Program-made: the position numbers and the translations under genes
Notes under the pieces: model-generated
The model's input: only the letters and a program-made list of their open reading frames with translations
The model's database searches: none
Told to the model about the DNA's origin: nothing
Origin: Lautropia mirabilis
GTDB lineage: Bacteria > Pseudomonadota > Gammaproteobacteria > Burkholderiales > Burkholderiaceae_B
NCBI GenBank assembly: GCA_945876565.1
Contig: CAMCOS010000009.1
Span: forward strand, 26,360-90,359
Length of the DNA stretch: 64,000 nt
Reading direction: 5' to 3'
Shown here: one piece after another, positions 24,459-33,705 of the stretch
Layout: the number at the start of each line of letters is the position of its first letter
How positions within the stretch are numbered: the stretch's first letter is position 1

Positions 24459-25769
24459 CTAACCTTCGCACAATGACGCAGCCGGTAACGCCGTCACAGA
24501 CTCCGTGAGCTTTAATGGCTCCTCAATCAGGCAGACGACTGCACCATGCCCTTGGCGTTTACCAAGACCTTCGATGACATGAAACTGCTTGTATGCTTGA
24601 CGCGTTGGCGTGGCGGTACGCTTGATCTCAACCGGATACAGGGTGTCACCTGACTCAATAAGCAAGTCAATCTCCCGACCGTCGGTGTCGCGATAGAAAT
24701 AAAGCGGTGCTTCTTTGCCATTGTGCCAATATGACTTCAGGATTTCGCTGACCACCCAAGTCTCGAATATAGCGCCAGACAGATTGCCTGACTGCAATGA
24801 CTCAGAGCCTGGCCAGCGAGTCAGGTAAGCCGCCAATCCTGTATCGAGGAAATATAGCTTGGGGGCCTTAACGATCCGTTTATTTAGGTGATTGAAATAA
24901 GGCGGCAACAAATAGATCAATCCCGAGGTCTCCAGAACCGACAGCCAATTCTTAATCGTTTTGTTGTCAACGCCCAGATCCCTGGCCAGGTTGGCGTAAT
25001 TTAGTAACTGCCCCGTGTAAGCGGCCACAATACCCAAAAAACGATTGAAAGCGATGTGATCAGTCACCCTCAATACATCCTGAACATCACGCTCAATATA
25101 AGTCTGGACGTACGACCGATAGAACGCATCGCGTGCTTGACTTCCGATTTGGATCAGATGCGGAAATGAACCCAGCCAGATTTGCTGATACACGCGTTGC
25201 AGTGTGGCTTCGCGCGGTGTAGGTTGAACTTTTTGGAAGGGGTGCTCGCCAGACGCGTTACTGCCCGGTATTGCATTGGAAACGTCTGGCTTGGGAATAA
25301 CAGACTTATGAACGTCAGCTGCAGGAACGAATGGCTTAGAAACTCGGCCAAACCCATCGATCTCTGCTTGCGATAGCCCCAGCAAATCAAGCAAAGCTAC
25401 CCTGCCTGCGAGGCTCTCAGTTATCCCCTTCATGAGCGCAAACTTCTGGGACCCCGTTAACCAATACATACCAGGTCGTTTGTGACGATCCACCTCCACT
25501 TTAATGGCTGACAACAGTCCTGGCGCATACTGAATCTCGTCAATGATGACCGGTGCTGGCCACTGCTGCAAAAATAGCGCTGGATCGTTCACGGCAAGAT
25601 CCCGGGCGTTCAAATCGTCAAGCGTGACATAACGCCTGGGGATTGGCTCGTCGCTAGCACACGCATGCAGCAAGGTCGATTTGCCAACCTGCCGGGGCCC
25701 AGTCACCATCACCACCGGAAACATTCGGGATACAGCGAGCACTGTTTGGCTTAGTGTTCGTTCAAACAT
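24459..25769 (-). CDS. AAA ATPase with C-terminal DUF4143
   Basis: A 436-residue protein with an AAA_14-type ATPase domain (Walker A VTGPRQVGKST near 23-33; Walker B PVIIDEIQ near 72-79; sensor LTGSQKF near 104) and a C-terminal DUF4143 domain (FLDTGLAAYL, GAIFETWVVSEI, and the PD-(D/E)XK-like REIDLLIESG...YPVEIKRT). These proteins are common, patchily distributed and of unknown role; toxin-antitoxin or defence association has been suggested. A 50-residue low-similarity insert (about 145-190) separates the domains. It is directly preceded by a perfect palindrome that covers the ribosome-binding position, and is 215 bp from mntA on the same strand. Confidence 0.9.
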   Translation of the reverse strand: MFERTLSQTVLAVSRMFPVVMVTGPRQVGKSTLLHACASDEPIPRRYVTLDDLNARDLAVNDPALFLQQWPAPVIIDEIQYAPGLLSAIKVEVDRHKRPGMYWLTGSQKFALMKGITESLAGRVALLDLLGLSQAEIDGFGRVSKPFVPAADVHKSVIPKPDVSNAIPGSNASGEHPFQKVQPTPREATLQRVYQQIWLGSFPHLIQIGSQARDAFYRSYVQTYIERDVQDVLRVTDHIAFNRFLGIVAAYTGQLLNYANLARDLGVDNKTIKNWLSVLETSGLIYLLPPYFNHLNKRIVKAPKLYFLDTGLAAYLTRWPGSESLQSGNLSGAIFETWVVSEILKSYWHNGKEAPLYFYRDTDGREIDLLIESGDTLYPVEIKRTATPTRQAYKQFHVIEGLGKRQGHGAVVCLIEEPLKLTESVTALPAASLCEG

Positions 25770-25774
25770 AATCT

Positions 25775-25807
25775 CAGTTAAATTGGATCACTAATCCAAT
25801 TTAACTG
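25775..25807. promoter_or_regulatory. Perfect 14-bp palindrome upstream of the AAA/DUF4143 gene
   Basis: Arms CAGTTAAATTGGAT (25775-25788) and its exact complement (25794-25807), loop of five bases. It starts 5 bp before the start codon of the ATPase gene, so in mRNA it would be a stable hairpin at the ribosome-binding site and on DNA a symmetrical operator. No purine-rich ribosome site is visible outside it. Confidence 0.75.
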
Positions 25808-25951
25808 AATATCACTGCTTTTTCCAGTCTGATTTCGGGTGTATTTGCAGCGCCGAGACAATGCAATAACTGAGCCTAAGATGTTTGCGGCACGTACGCT
25901 GGCTTATTTGCTATGTTTTTGTGCCACGATTTTCATTGCAATGATTTACAG

Positions 25952-25980
25952 TTGCCTTTCAATATACTTTTTTATAAAAT
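25952..25980 (+). promoter_or_regulatory. Sigma-70-type promoter of trxC
   Basis: TTGCCT (25952-25957), 17-bp spacer, TAAAAT (25975-25980), followed by the trxC start at 26021 with AGGAG at 26010-26014. Good match in sequence and spacing. Confidence 0.65.
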
Positions 25981-26020
25981 ATAGCTATTAAACGCGATCC
26001 GTAGCCTTCAGGAGCTTGTC

Positions 26021-26458
26021 ATGCAAATCCGCTGCCCTCACTGCAACAAACTCAATCGTGTTGACGAGGCACGCTTGGGCGACCACCCAAACTGTGGTGC
26101 TTGTGGCGAGTCACTGCTGGCCGGTGTGCTCTCGGTCGACAGCCAGGGGCTTGACGATTTGCTCAAACAATCCAGTCTGCCCGTGCTAGTAGACTTCTGG
26201 GCTCCTTGGTGTGGACCCTGCCGGATGTTTGCACCCACCTTTGAAGCCGCAGCAAAGAAACACGGTGAGAAAGTTATTTTTGCGAAACTCGACACCGAAG
26301 CCAACCAGGCCGCGGGCACCAAATTCAACATCCGATCGATCCCCACACTGGCCGTGTTTCACCGTGGCGCGGAACTCGGTAGAGTCTCAGGTGCCCTGCC
26401 GCCGGCGCAACTCGAAGAACTCGTCACCAATGTGCTGGGGCAAGTGGCTAGGGTTTAG
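26021..26458 (+). CDS. trxC: Thioredoxin 2 (TrxC)
   Basis: A 145-residue thioredoxin of the TrxC type: N-terminal zinc finger with two CXXC pairs (CPHC at 5-8, CGAC at 26-29) followed by the thioredoxin fold with active-site WCGPC (near 64-68) and the cis-Pro loop IRSIPTLAVF. It reduces protein disulfides in the cytoplasm; in other bacteria trxC is induced by oxidative stress and heat, but no OxyR site was identified here. Alone with its own promoter; convergent with pyk. Confidence 0.97.
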   Translation: MQIRCPHCNKLNRVDEARLGDHPNCGACGESLLAGVLSVDSQGLDDLLKQSSLPVLVDFWAPWCGPCRMFAPTFEAAAKKHGEKVIFAKLDTEANQAAGTKFNIRSIPTLAVFHRGAELGRVSGALPPAQLEELVTNVLGQVARV

Positions 26459-26467
26459 TCCTGGGGC

Positions 26468-26491
26468 TAGGCTTGGCACTAGGCTTGGCAC
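26468..26491. repeat. 12-bp tandem duplication between trxC and pyk ends
   Basis: CTAGGCTTGGCA occurs twice head to tail in the 32-bp gap between the convergent stops. Confidence 0.88.
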
Positions 26492-27924
26492 TACTCAAGC
26501 CAGGCAATGCGCAGCACATTGGTGGTGCCCGAGACCCCAAAGGGTGTGCCCGCAGCAATCAATACCGCCAACCCCGGCGCGCCAAACCCATGGCGCTTGA
26601 CCTCGCGAATGGCGTGTTCTGCTACCTCATCAATGCTCTTGATGTCGATGGCTTGGGTCGAGTGCACCCCCCAGACCAAGGTCAAACGCCTGGCCACTTC
26701 AAGGTTAGGCGTCATGCTCAGAATCGGGGTTTTAGGGCGCTCATGCGCCACGCGCAAGGCACTCGACCCCGACGAAGTGTAGGCAACGGTGGCCGCAACA
26801 GGCAAGGTCTCAGCCACGGTTCGGATGGCCGCCGAAATCGCATCTGACGCGGTCGTGTCCCGATAAGCCTGCACCGCCTGCATGGTGCCCTTTTGCAGAG
26901 GATCGGATTCAGTCGCACACAGAATCCGGTTCATCATCGACACCGCTTCAATCGGGTACTGGCCTGCGGCTGACTCAGCTGACAACATCACGGCATCCAC
27001 ACCGTCGTAGATAGCACCGGCCACGTCACTGACTTCCGCACGGGTCGGCACGGGCGAGGTAATCATGGACTCCAGCATTTGCGTGGCCACCACCACGGGC
27101 TTACCCAACTCTCGGCAGGTACGGATAATGCGCTTCTGTAGCACTGGCACATCTTCAGGCGCGCATTCCACACCCAAGTCACCGCGCGCGACCATAATCC
27201 CATCTGAAATCCGCACGATCTCCTCCAAGGACTCAATCGCTGCAGGCTTTTCCAGCTTGGCCATGACCCAAGCCCGGCCATTGACAATGCCTTTGAGTTC
27301 TTCAATGTCATCTGGTCGCTGCACAAATGACAAAGCCACCCAGTCAACACCCAAGGACAAACCAAATTCCAAATCCTTGCGGTCTTTTTCGGTCAATGGC
27401 GAGAGCGGCAATAGCGCTCCCGGCACGTTGACACCCTTGCGATCAGACAGGACGCCATCGTTGAGCACTTCGACCTTGGCACGCTTGCCATCGCAGACCA
27501 ACACCTTCAAGCGCACCTTGCCATCATCAATCAAGAGGTGATCACCGGCTTTGACGGCCACAAAAATCTCCGGGTGCAACAACGGCACGCGGCTGGCATT
27601 GCCAGGCTCAGGGCTCATGTCAAGCGTGATCTGCTGACCCACTGACACTTTGATCTTGCCGCCCTCAATCGTGCCGAGTCTTAATTTAGGCCCTTGCAAG
27701 TCCAACAATATCCCGACCGGCCGACCGATTTCTTTTTCAATTGCGCGCACCGCATCGTAGCGAGCACGGTGGTCCTCGTGGCTGCCGTGGCTGAAATTGA
27801 ATCGAAACACATCAACGCCAGCCGCAAACAGTTCTCGGATCACCTCGGGATCGGTGCTCGCCGGCCCCAGGGTCGCCAGGATCTTGGCGTTGCGGTCACG
27901 GTGTGAAATGGCATCAAGCTTCAT
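26491..27924 (-). CDS. pyk: Pyruvate kinase
   Basis: Pyruvate kinase (477 residues) converts phosphoenolpyruvate and ADP to pyruvate and ATP. Canonical segments: RNAKILATLGPAS near the start, FRFNFSHGSHEDH, LDLQGPKLRLG, VMAKLEKPAAIESLEEI, the substrate-binding MVARGDLGVE and the allosteric C-domain (ATVAYTSSGSSALRVA). The ATG at 27924 follows AAGGAA. It is adjacent to pckG on the same strand (gap 174 bp), placing two enzymes of the PEP node together. Confidence 0.98.
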   Translation of the reverse strand: MKLDAISHRDRNAKILATLGPASTDPEVIRELFAAGVDVFRFNFSHGSHEDHRARYDAVRAIEKEIGRPVGILLDLQGPKLRLGTIEGGKIKVSVGQQITLDMSPEPGNASRVPLLHPEIFVAVKAGDHLLIDDGKVRLKVLVCDGKRAKVEVLNDGVLSDRKGVNVPGALLPLSPLTEKDRKDLEFGLSLGVDWVALSFVQRPDDIEELKGIVNGRAWVMAKLEKPAAIESLEEIVRISDGIMVARGDLGVECAPEDVPVLQKRIIRTCRELGKPVVVATQMLESMITSPVPTRAEVSDVAGAIYDGVDAVMLSAESAAGQYPIEAVSMMNRILCATESDPLQKGTMQAVQAYRDTTASDAISAAIRTVAETLPVAATVAYTSSGSSALRVAHERPKTPILSMTPNLEVARRLTLVWGVHSTQAIDIKSIDEVAEHAIREVKRHGFGAPGLAVLIAAGTPFGVSGTTNVLRIAWLE

Positions 27925-28098
27925 GAGGTTCCTTCAAGGTTTACTGTGGGGCTACCGAGTCGTTAATGAGGAATCACTTGGGCATGGTTTCTTGGCCAAC
28001 AAAAAAACTGCCCCCACCCATCTTGCGACGGACAGGGACAAATGACAAGCTAAACATGGCGGTTATGGGCCTGAGGACCAATCTAGTTTGACAATCCC

Positions 28099-29958
28099 TC
28101 ACACCGGCTGGGTCAGTCTGGCTTCGAGATCCGCCCGAATCTGCTTCAAATGCGAAGGCAAACCATGCGCGAGCCTGTCAAACAGTTCGTCATGAAGTTT
28201 GAACTCTGCTTGCCAGGCATTCGGGTCAATCGAAGTAATCGATGCAAACAACTGTTCAGAGAAATTAAGCCCTTCCCAGTCGATATCCTCGTAGCGAGGC
28301 GTGACACCCAAAACGTGTTCTTCGCCGCCAGCCTCACGCTCAATGCGCGCCAGCATCCACTTCAGCACCCGAGCGTTCTCACTAAAGCCTGGCCACACAA
28401 AGCGGCCATTTTCATCGGTGCGAAACCAGTTCACACAAAAGATCGCTGGCAACTTCGCACCCTCGGCCTGCATGCGTTGACCCAACTGCAACCAGTGCTC
28501 AAAGTACTCGGCCATGTTGTAGCCACAAAACGGCAACATGGCGAACGGATCGCGGCGCACCACGCCTTGCTGGCCCATCGCGGCTGCCGTGGTTTCTGAA
28601 CCCATGGTGGCAGCCATGTATACACCCTCTTGCCAGCTGCGCGCCTCGGTCACCAAAGGTACAGTGCTCGAGCGGCGCCCCCCGAAAATAAAGGCATCGA
28701 TTTCCACGCCAGCCGGGTCATCCCAGGCCTCGTCCAAGACCGGGTTCTGCGTGGCCGAGACAGTAAAGCGCGCATTCGGGTGCGCGGCTTTGACACCTTC
28801 TTTGGCATTCTCAGGCGTCCAGTGATTGCCCTTCCAGTCAATGCAGTGGGCCGGCGGCACTTTGGTCATGCCCTCCCACCAGACATCGCCATCGTCGGTT
28901 AAGGCGACGTTGGTAAAGATCACGTTCTCGTTCAAGGACGCCATGCAGTTGTAGTTGGACTGTTCATTGGTCCCGGGTGCCACACCAAAATAACCTGCCT
29001 CTGGGTTGATGGCTCTCAGACGTCCATTAGCATCGGGCTTAATCCATGCAATGTCATCACCAATGGTGGTGATCTCCCACCCTTGCTGCGACAGGCCAGA
29101 CGGCGGAATCAGCATGGCGAAGTTGGTTTTACCGCAAGCCGATGGGAAAGCCGCCGCCACGTGATACTTCTTGCCCCAAGGGGCTTTCACGCCAAGAATC
29201 AACATGTGTTCTGCCAACCAGCCCGTGCCTTCTTTGGCGGCAGCACGTCCCATCGTGGAGGCAATGCGTAACGCAAAGCATTTCTTACCCAACAACGCGT
29301 TTCCACCATAGCCCGAACCGTAAGACCAGATCTCGCGAGTGGCCGGAAAATGCACGATGTACTTGGTCGAGTTGCACGGCCAGGCCACATCGGCTTGACC
29401 ATTGGCCAAGGGCGCACCCACGGTGTGCACGCACGGCACAAACGCCCCATCCGAACCCAACACGTCGTATACCGCACGGCCCATGCGGGTCATCATCCGC
29501 ATGTTGACCACCACATAAGGCGAATCCGAGATCTCAATGCCGATCTGGGCAATGGGTGAACCTAGAGGTCCCATGGAAAAAGGCACCACATACATGGTGC
29601 GGCCTTGCATACAACCATCAAAGAGCTCACCGAGCGTCTGGCGCATTTCATTGGGCGCGATCCAGTTGTTGGTCGGGCCAGCCTCTTCTTGCTTGTCCGT
29701 ACAAATAAAGGTGCGGTCTTCAACACGCGCCACATCGTCCGCAGACGAACGAGCCAAAAAGGAGTTGGGGCGCTTGGCAGGGTTTAGGCGAATGAGCGTG
29801 CCGGCTTGAACCATCTGCTCGCACAGGCGATCGTATTCCGATTGTGACCCGTCACACCACACAATCTCTTTGGGTTTGGTCGTGGCAGCGATCTGCGCCA
29901 CCCAGCGCTTGATGCCTTCATGCTTTACATAATCAGGAGCCTGAATTGTCTCGTTCAT
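28099..29958 (-). CDS. pckG: Phosphoenolpyruvate carboxykinase (GTP)
   Basis: GTP-dependent PEP carboxykinase (619 residues) forms PEP from oxaloacetate, the first step of gluconeogenesis. It has the P-loop [13 protein letters not shown], the Mn-binding [13 protein letters not shown] stretch, [15 protein letters not shown] and [13 protein letters not shown]. The ATG at 29958 matches the family N-terminus; an open frame 48 bp upstream is not conserved. The GTP enzyme, rather than the ATP one, is typical of this bacterial group. Upstream (30020-30090) is a C-rich tract with 11-bp repeats. Confidence 0.98.
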   Translation of the reverse strand: MNETIQAPDYVKHEGIKRWVAQIAATTKPKEIVWCDGSQSEYDRLCEQMVQAGTLIRLNPAKRPNSFLARSSADDVARVEDRTFICTDKQEEAGPTNNWIAPNEMRQTLGELFDGCMQGRTMYVVPFSMGPLGSPIAQIGIEISDSPYVVVNMRMMTRMGRAVYDVLGSDGAFVPCVHTVGAPLANGQADVAWPCNSTKYIVHFPATREIWSYGSGYGGNALLGKKCFALRIASTMGRAAAKEGTGWLAEHMLILGVKAPWGKKYHVAAAFPSACGKTNFAMLIPPSGLSQQGWEITTIGDDIAWIKPDANGRLRAINPEAGYFGVAPGTNEQSNYNCMASLNENVIFTNVALTDDGDVWWEGMTKVPPAHCIDWKGNHWTPENAKEGVKAAHPNARFTVSATQNPVLDEAWDDPAGVEIDAFIFGGRRSSTVPLVTEARSWQEGVYMAATMGSETTAAAMGQQGVVRRDPFAMLPFCGYNMAEYFEHWLQLGQRMQAEGAKLPAIFCVNWFRTDENGRFVWPGFSENARVLKWMLARIEREAGGEEHVLGVTPRYEDIDWEGLNFSEQLFASITSIDPNAWQAEFKLHDELFDRLAHGLPSHLKQIRADLEARLTQPV

Positions 29959-30052
29959 GGTTAGATGTCGTGAAATGGTTAAATTTAGGTGATCTGATCT
30001 TAGCACCTCGAAGACCAGCCGTAACTAGTGACACCCCTAGTGACACTCCTGA

Positions 30053-30074
30053 TTACCCCCCGGTTACCCCCCGG
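30053..30074. repeat. 11-bp tandem duplication, C-rich
   Basis: TTACCCCCCGG occurs twice, within the gap between pckG and clcA, next to further C-rich near-repeats and a doubled CTAGTGACAC. Confidence 0.85.
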
Positions 30075-30188
30075 TTACCCCCAGTGAAGCCCCCCCGGGT
30101 AAAGCTTGCATTCAGGCCCGATGGTCAGCCGGCTGCTTTCCGTAAACATAACCATCGTGATCAATCACGTTACGATTGTTAAATTGTG

Positions 30189-30227
30189 ACTTGCCGCCAC
30201 CACTTGCCGCCACCACTTGCCGCCACC
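30189..30227. repeat. 13-bp tandem repeat, 3 perfect copies
   Basis: ACTTGCCGCCACC three times, 28 bp upstream of the chosen clcA start codon. A 12-bp duplication (Pro-Asn-Asn-Ser twice) then lies inside the first codons of clcA. Confidence 0.95.
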
Positions 30228-30254
30228 CAGACAAACCGCCCTGCGACCCTGCCA

Positions 30255-31631
30255 ATGACTAGCCCTGACAGCCCAAATAACAGCCCAAATAACAGCAAGC
30301 GGCCAGCCAATCAGACCCCCGACGATGAGTCTTTTGCGCACATCAACCAGGGGCTGATCCAGCTGCTGGCGGTTGCGTCCATCGCCGGGGTTGGCGTGGG
30401 TCTGGTGGGCGGCAGCTTTCATTGGTTGCTGGTGCACGGTGGTGCTGGGTTTGCTGAGATGCTAGCGCACTGGAAAGAATACGGCATCTGGGGAATGCCG
30501 GGCTGGGTCGCTGCCATGGTGCTAGTCGGTGTCTGCGTTGCCTTGGCGCGCTGGCTAGTGACCTTGGCACCGGCATCAGCCGGCAGTGGTGTTCAGCACG
30601 TTGAAGCGGTGATGCGCGAAGAGGCGCAGCCTGCACCGTTTCGGGTGCTGCCCATCAAGTTCATTGGCGGGCTACTGGTCATGCTGCCAGGATTAGCCCT
30701 GGGGCGCGAAGGCCCCACCATTCAGATGGCTGCGGTCATTGGCACGCAGTTTGGCAAGATTTTCAGGCTTGCCCGTGAAGACCGCTTCATGCTGTATACG
30801 GCCGTCGCAGGCTCTGGTCTATCGGTGGCCTTTAATGCGCCACTGGCAGGTGCTGCGTTTGTGATCGAAGAAGTGGCCAGACGGGTGACCGCCAGACGAA
30901 TGCTGGTGACCCTGGTGGCAGTCGGCACCGCGATGGCCGTCTACCGAGGGTATTTCGGGAACCACACGAACTTCGATGTCAGCGCGTTTTTGCCAGCCAC
31001 CACCACTGAGTACATCGGTTATGCGATTTTTGGGGCGGCCATGGGTGCGCTCGGCGTGGCTTACAACAACAGTGTACTGTTTGGACTTTATACCTTTGGC
31101 AAGATCGCGCCTTCAGTGTCACCGATTGCCAAAGCAGGCTTAATTGGTGCGGGCTTGGGTTTACTGGCCTATTGGCAGCCGCAGTGGATGGGAGGTGGCG
31201 AAATCCAGGCCAATATGGTGCTGGCGGGGCAATTTGGCCCGAGCGCCTTGGTCATCCTGTTTGTGGCGCGCTGGGTGCTGGGCCCACTGTCCTACTCCAT
31301 GGGCACGCCGGGCGGACTCTTTGCGCCACTGCTGCTAGTGGGGGCTTTAGCCGGCGCTCTGTTTGCACATGGGGCGAATTTCATCTTGCCCGAGGCCGTG
31401 GGCTTGACACCCACCGCGTTTGCGTTGGTCGGCATGTCAGCGTTCTTCACCGCGGTGGTCAGAGCCCCTTTTACGGGGGTTTTATTAATCACCGAAATGT
31501 GTGGTTCCGTGTCGCTGATCATCCCCATGGTGATTGCGGGCGTGACAGCCACCGTGGTTGCTGACCTGATGAACGGCGAACCAATCTATGACTCGCTCAG
31601 AGCCCGCATGCCGCCGGCAAGCAGGCGTTAA
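30255..31631 (+). CDS. clcA: CLC-type chloride/proton exchanger
   Basis: A 458-residue CLC family transporter. Selectivity motifs are GSGVQHVEAV (the Ser loop, normally GSGIP), GREGPTIQ with the gating Glu, and GTPGGLFAPLLLVGA. The internal proton-transfer Glu is kept in FVIEEVARR, and a C-terminal Tyr in PIYDSL is kept, so coupled H+/Cl- exchange rather than a channel is expected. About 18 helices. The cytoplasmic N-terminus holds short Pro-Asn-Asn-Ser repeats. The ATG at 30255 is chosen by homology. Convergent with the glycosyltransferase gene. Confidence 0.93.
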   Translation: MTSPDSPNNSPNNSKRPANQTPDDESFAHINQGLIQLLAVASIAGVGVGLVGGSFHWLLVHGGAGFAEMLAHWKEYGIWGMPGWVAAMVLVGVCVALARWLVTLAPASAGSGVQHVEAVMREEAQPAPFRVLPIKFIGGLLVMLPGLALGREGPTIQMAAVIGTQFGKIFRLAREDRFMLYTAVAGSGLSVAFNAPLAGAAFVIEEVARRVTARRMLVTLVAVGTAMAVYRGYFGNHTNFDVSAFLPATTTEYIGYAIFGAAMGALGVAYNNSVLFGLYTFGKIAPSVSPIAKAGLIGAGLGLLAYWQPQWMGGGEIQANMVLAGQFGPSALVILFVARWVLGPLSYSMGTPGGLFAPLLLVGALAGALFAHGANFILPEAVGLTPTAFALVGMSAFFTAVVRAPFTGVLLITEMCGSVSLIIPMVIAGVTATVVADLMNGEPIYDSLRARMPPASRR

Positions 31632-31643
31632 TGCAACGTTACA

Positions 31644-32765
31644 TTATCGAGATGCACCCGCGTGCATGTGCGTGAGCGCCTGATAAAACTGCTGTGTTGC
31701 AATTGGCCAGGTGAACTCAGCGGCACGTCTGGTAGCGGCCGATCGGTCAATATCCAGGCACCCCAGACACGCTTGCTTTAAGTCCTCACTCAAAACCCCT
31801 GCGCCTGAATTGCCCACCACATCGATGGGGCCCGGCACCGGAAATGCGGCCACAGGCAATCCACAAGCCATGGCCTCGACCATCACCAAACCAAAGGTGT
31901 CGGTCACACTCGGGAATACAAAGACATCCGCTTCGCTATAGAGCCTAGCCAATTCATCCTGGGCGATGACGCCAATGTATCGGGCACTGGGATATTTGCG
32001 CTTTAACTCTGCAGCCATGGGCCCTTCACCTGCGACCCATTTCTGCCCGGGCAAGTCTAGCTTTAAAAATGCCTCGACATTTTTTTCAATGGCAAGACGA
32101 CCTACGCACAGGAATATTGGGTTGTCTTTGTTGGGTGGCTTTTGTTCGATGCGCGGATAAAAGATATCGTGTGCCACCCCGCGCGACCAATGCACGACAT
32201 TCTTGAAACCTCGATCATTTAAGTCCTCAACGATGCCTGGCGTGGGTGCGAGCACCGACGAAGCAGGTCCATGGAACTTGCGAAACAGCGCATAAGACCA
32301 GTTCAGCGGTACACCGATTCGTGCCTTAACGTACTCCGGAAAGCGGGTGTGGTAAGCCGTGGTGAACGCCCAGCCTTGGCGCAGTGCAGCTTGACGAGCA
32401 GCCCAGCCAAGCGGACCTTCTGTTGCGATGTGCAACGCATCAGGATTGAACTGCTCGATCATTGCCTGCACGCGCCGGCTAGACGTCAGTGACAACCGTA
32501 TCTCTGGGTAGCTCGGACACGGCAAGGTTTTAAAGGACAAGGGCGTGAGCATTTCGACTTCAACGCCCATGGCTTGCAAATGCGCGCGGGTGTTGCCTAG
32601 GGTACGAACCACGCCATTGACCTGTGGCTGCCAAGCATCCGTGACAATCAACAAACGCTGAATGGCATGGACCTTAGCCGGAGACTCGGGCAGCGATGGC
32701 GTGCTCGGGTTGGTGTTGGGTATCGTTGACACGATGTCCTGGGTGCTCTCGGTCGTCTTCAACAA
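31644..32765 (-). CDS. Glycosyltransferase family 1 (GT4 type)
   Basis: A GT-B glycosyltransferase of about 373 residues. The N-terminal lobe shows LLIVTDAWQPQVNGVVRTL; the C-terminal lobe shows FLCVGRLAIEKNVEAFLK and the nucleotide-sugar site EADVFVFPSVTDTFGLVMVEAMACGLPVAA. Relatives transfer mannose or other sugars to lipids. It follows, with overlap, the LpxH-like phosphoesterase gene, an arrangement seen in other proteobacteria. The start chosen is TTG at 32765 because AGGAGAG lies 5 bp upstream; an ATG at 32822 would enlarge the overlap to 149 bp. Even so the overlap is 92 bp. Confidence 0.88.
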   Translation of the reverse strand: MLKTTESTQDIVSTIPNTNPSTPSLPESPAKVHAIQRLLIVTDAWQPQVNGVVRTLGNTRAHLQAMGVEVEMLTPLSFKTLPCPSYPEIRLSLTSSRRVQAMIEQFNPDALHIATEGPLGWAARQAALRQGWAFTTAYHTRFPEYVKARIGVPLNWSYALFRKFHGPASSVLAPTPGIVEDLNDRGFKNVVHWSRGVAHDIFYPRIEQKPPNKDNPIFLCVGRLAIEKNVEAFLKLDLPGQKWVAGEGPMAAELKRKYPSARYIGVIAQDELARLYSEADVFVFPSVTDTFGLVMVEAMACGLPVAAFPVPGPIDVVGNSGAGVLSEDLKQACLGCLDIDRSAATRRAAEFTWPIATQQFYQALTHMHAGASR

Positions 32766-33579
32766 CTTTCTCTCCTGCCATGGCCCGATAGGGCCAATGA
32801 ATGAGTTTGAGTTCACCCTCATGGGTTTCGACCAGCGCGGTTAGGCTCTCGACCCAGTCGCCATCGTTGCAATACAAGGTGCCATCAATGTCACGCATCT
32901 CAGCTTTGTGGATGTGGCCGCACACCACCCCATCAAAGCCACGCTGCCTGGCTTCGTTGGTGACAGCCTCTTCGAATGAATTGATGAAAGAAACGGCGTT
33001 TTTGACCTTGTGCTTTAGATATTGCGACAGTGACCAGTACGACAAGCCGAATCGATGCCGCCAGCGGTTGAAACTGTTGTTCAGTTTCAGCACCAAGGTG
33101 TAGAGCGTATCGCCCACGTACGCTAACCACTTGGCATGCTGGATCACCCCATCAAAATAATCCCCATGCGTAACCAGCAGCTTCTTGCCGTTTAGCATGT
33201 GGTGGGTCGCTTCATTGACTATCCGGATATCACCAAAGGCCAGCCCAATAAACTGGCGCAACACTTCGTCGTGGTTGCCCGCCACATAGGTCACACGCGT
33301 GCCCTTGCGCGACTTGCGCAATACTTTTTGCACGACATCGTTGTGCGACTGTTTCCAGTACCACTGCTTGCGCAACTGCCAGCCGTCAATAATGTCACCA
33401 ACCAGATACAAGTCCCAAGACTGGTTGTGACGCAAAAAATCCAGCAGAAACTCGGCCTGACAGCCGGCGGTACCGAGGTGGACATCTGAGATCCAGACGG
33501 CACGGTAATGGGCATGAACCCGTGGCGGCGTCTCAAGCGGCGATGTTTGCAACGATGTTTGCTTTGGTTTCGCATTCAT
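32674..33579 (-). CDS. LpxH-like metallophosphoesterase (UDP-2,3-diacylglucosamine diphosphatase family)
   Basis: A 301-residue calcineurin-type phosphoesterase. Metal-binding motifs in order: WISDVHLG, VGDIIDGW, VAGNHDE, THGDYFD and VCGHIHKAE. It belongs to the LpxH-like branch; whether it acts on UDP-2,3-diacylglucosamine in lipid A synthesis or on another phospholipid-like diphosphate is open, as many genomes keep a separate lpxH. The ATG at 33579 is chosen by homology. Its C-terminal 45 residues (GEKVVEDDREHP onward) are hydrophilic and overlap the downstream glycosyltransferase gene. Confidence 0.85.
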   Translation of the reverse strand: MNAKPKQTSLQTSPLETPPRVHAHYRAVWISDVHLGTAGCQAEFLLDFLRHNQSWDLYLVGDIIDGWQLRKQWYWKQSHNDVVQKVLRKSRKGTRVTYVAGNHDEVLRQFIGLAFGDIRIVNEATHHMLNGKKLLVTHGDYFDGVIQHAKWLAYVGDTLYTLVLKLNNSFNRWRHRFGLSYWSLSQYLKHKVKNAVSFINSFEEAVTNEARQRGFDGVVCGHIHKAEMRDIDGTLYCNDGDWVESLTALVETHEGELKLIHWPYRAMAGEKVVEDDREHPGHRVNDTQHQPEHAIAARVSG

Positions 33580-33705
33580 GGAACGATATGTTGCCCCCGG
33601 CGTTTGACACCGAGGTTGCAGCACCATGAACTTTGCGTGACAGCGGCAGATTTACAACAAAACCCAAACCGTCAGGCACATATCGAGCACACATCCGGCA
33701 CAAAC

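Noticed and set aside
23601..25807. A CRISPR or phage-defence locus
   Set aside because: No CRISPR-like repeat-spacer arrays exist; the short repeats in the window are contiguous tandem units without spacers.
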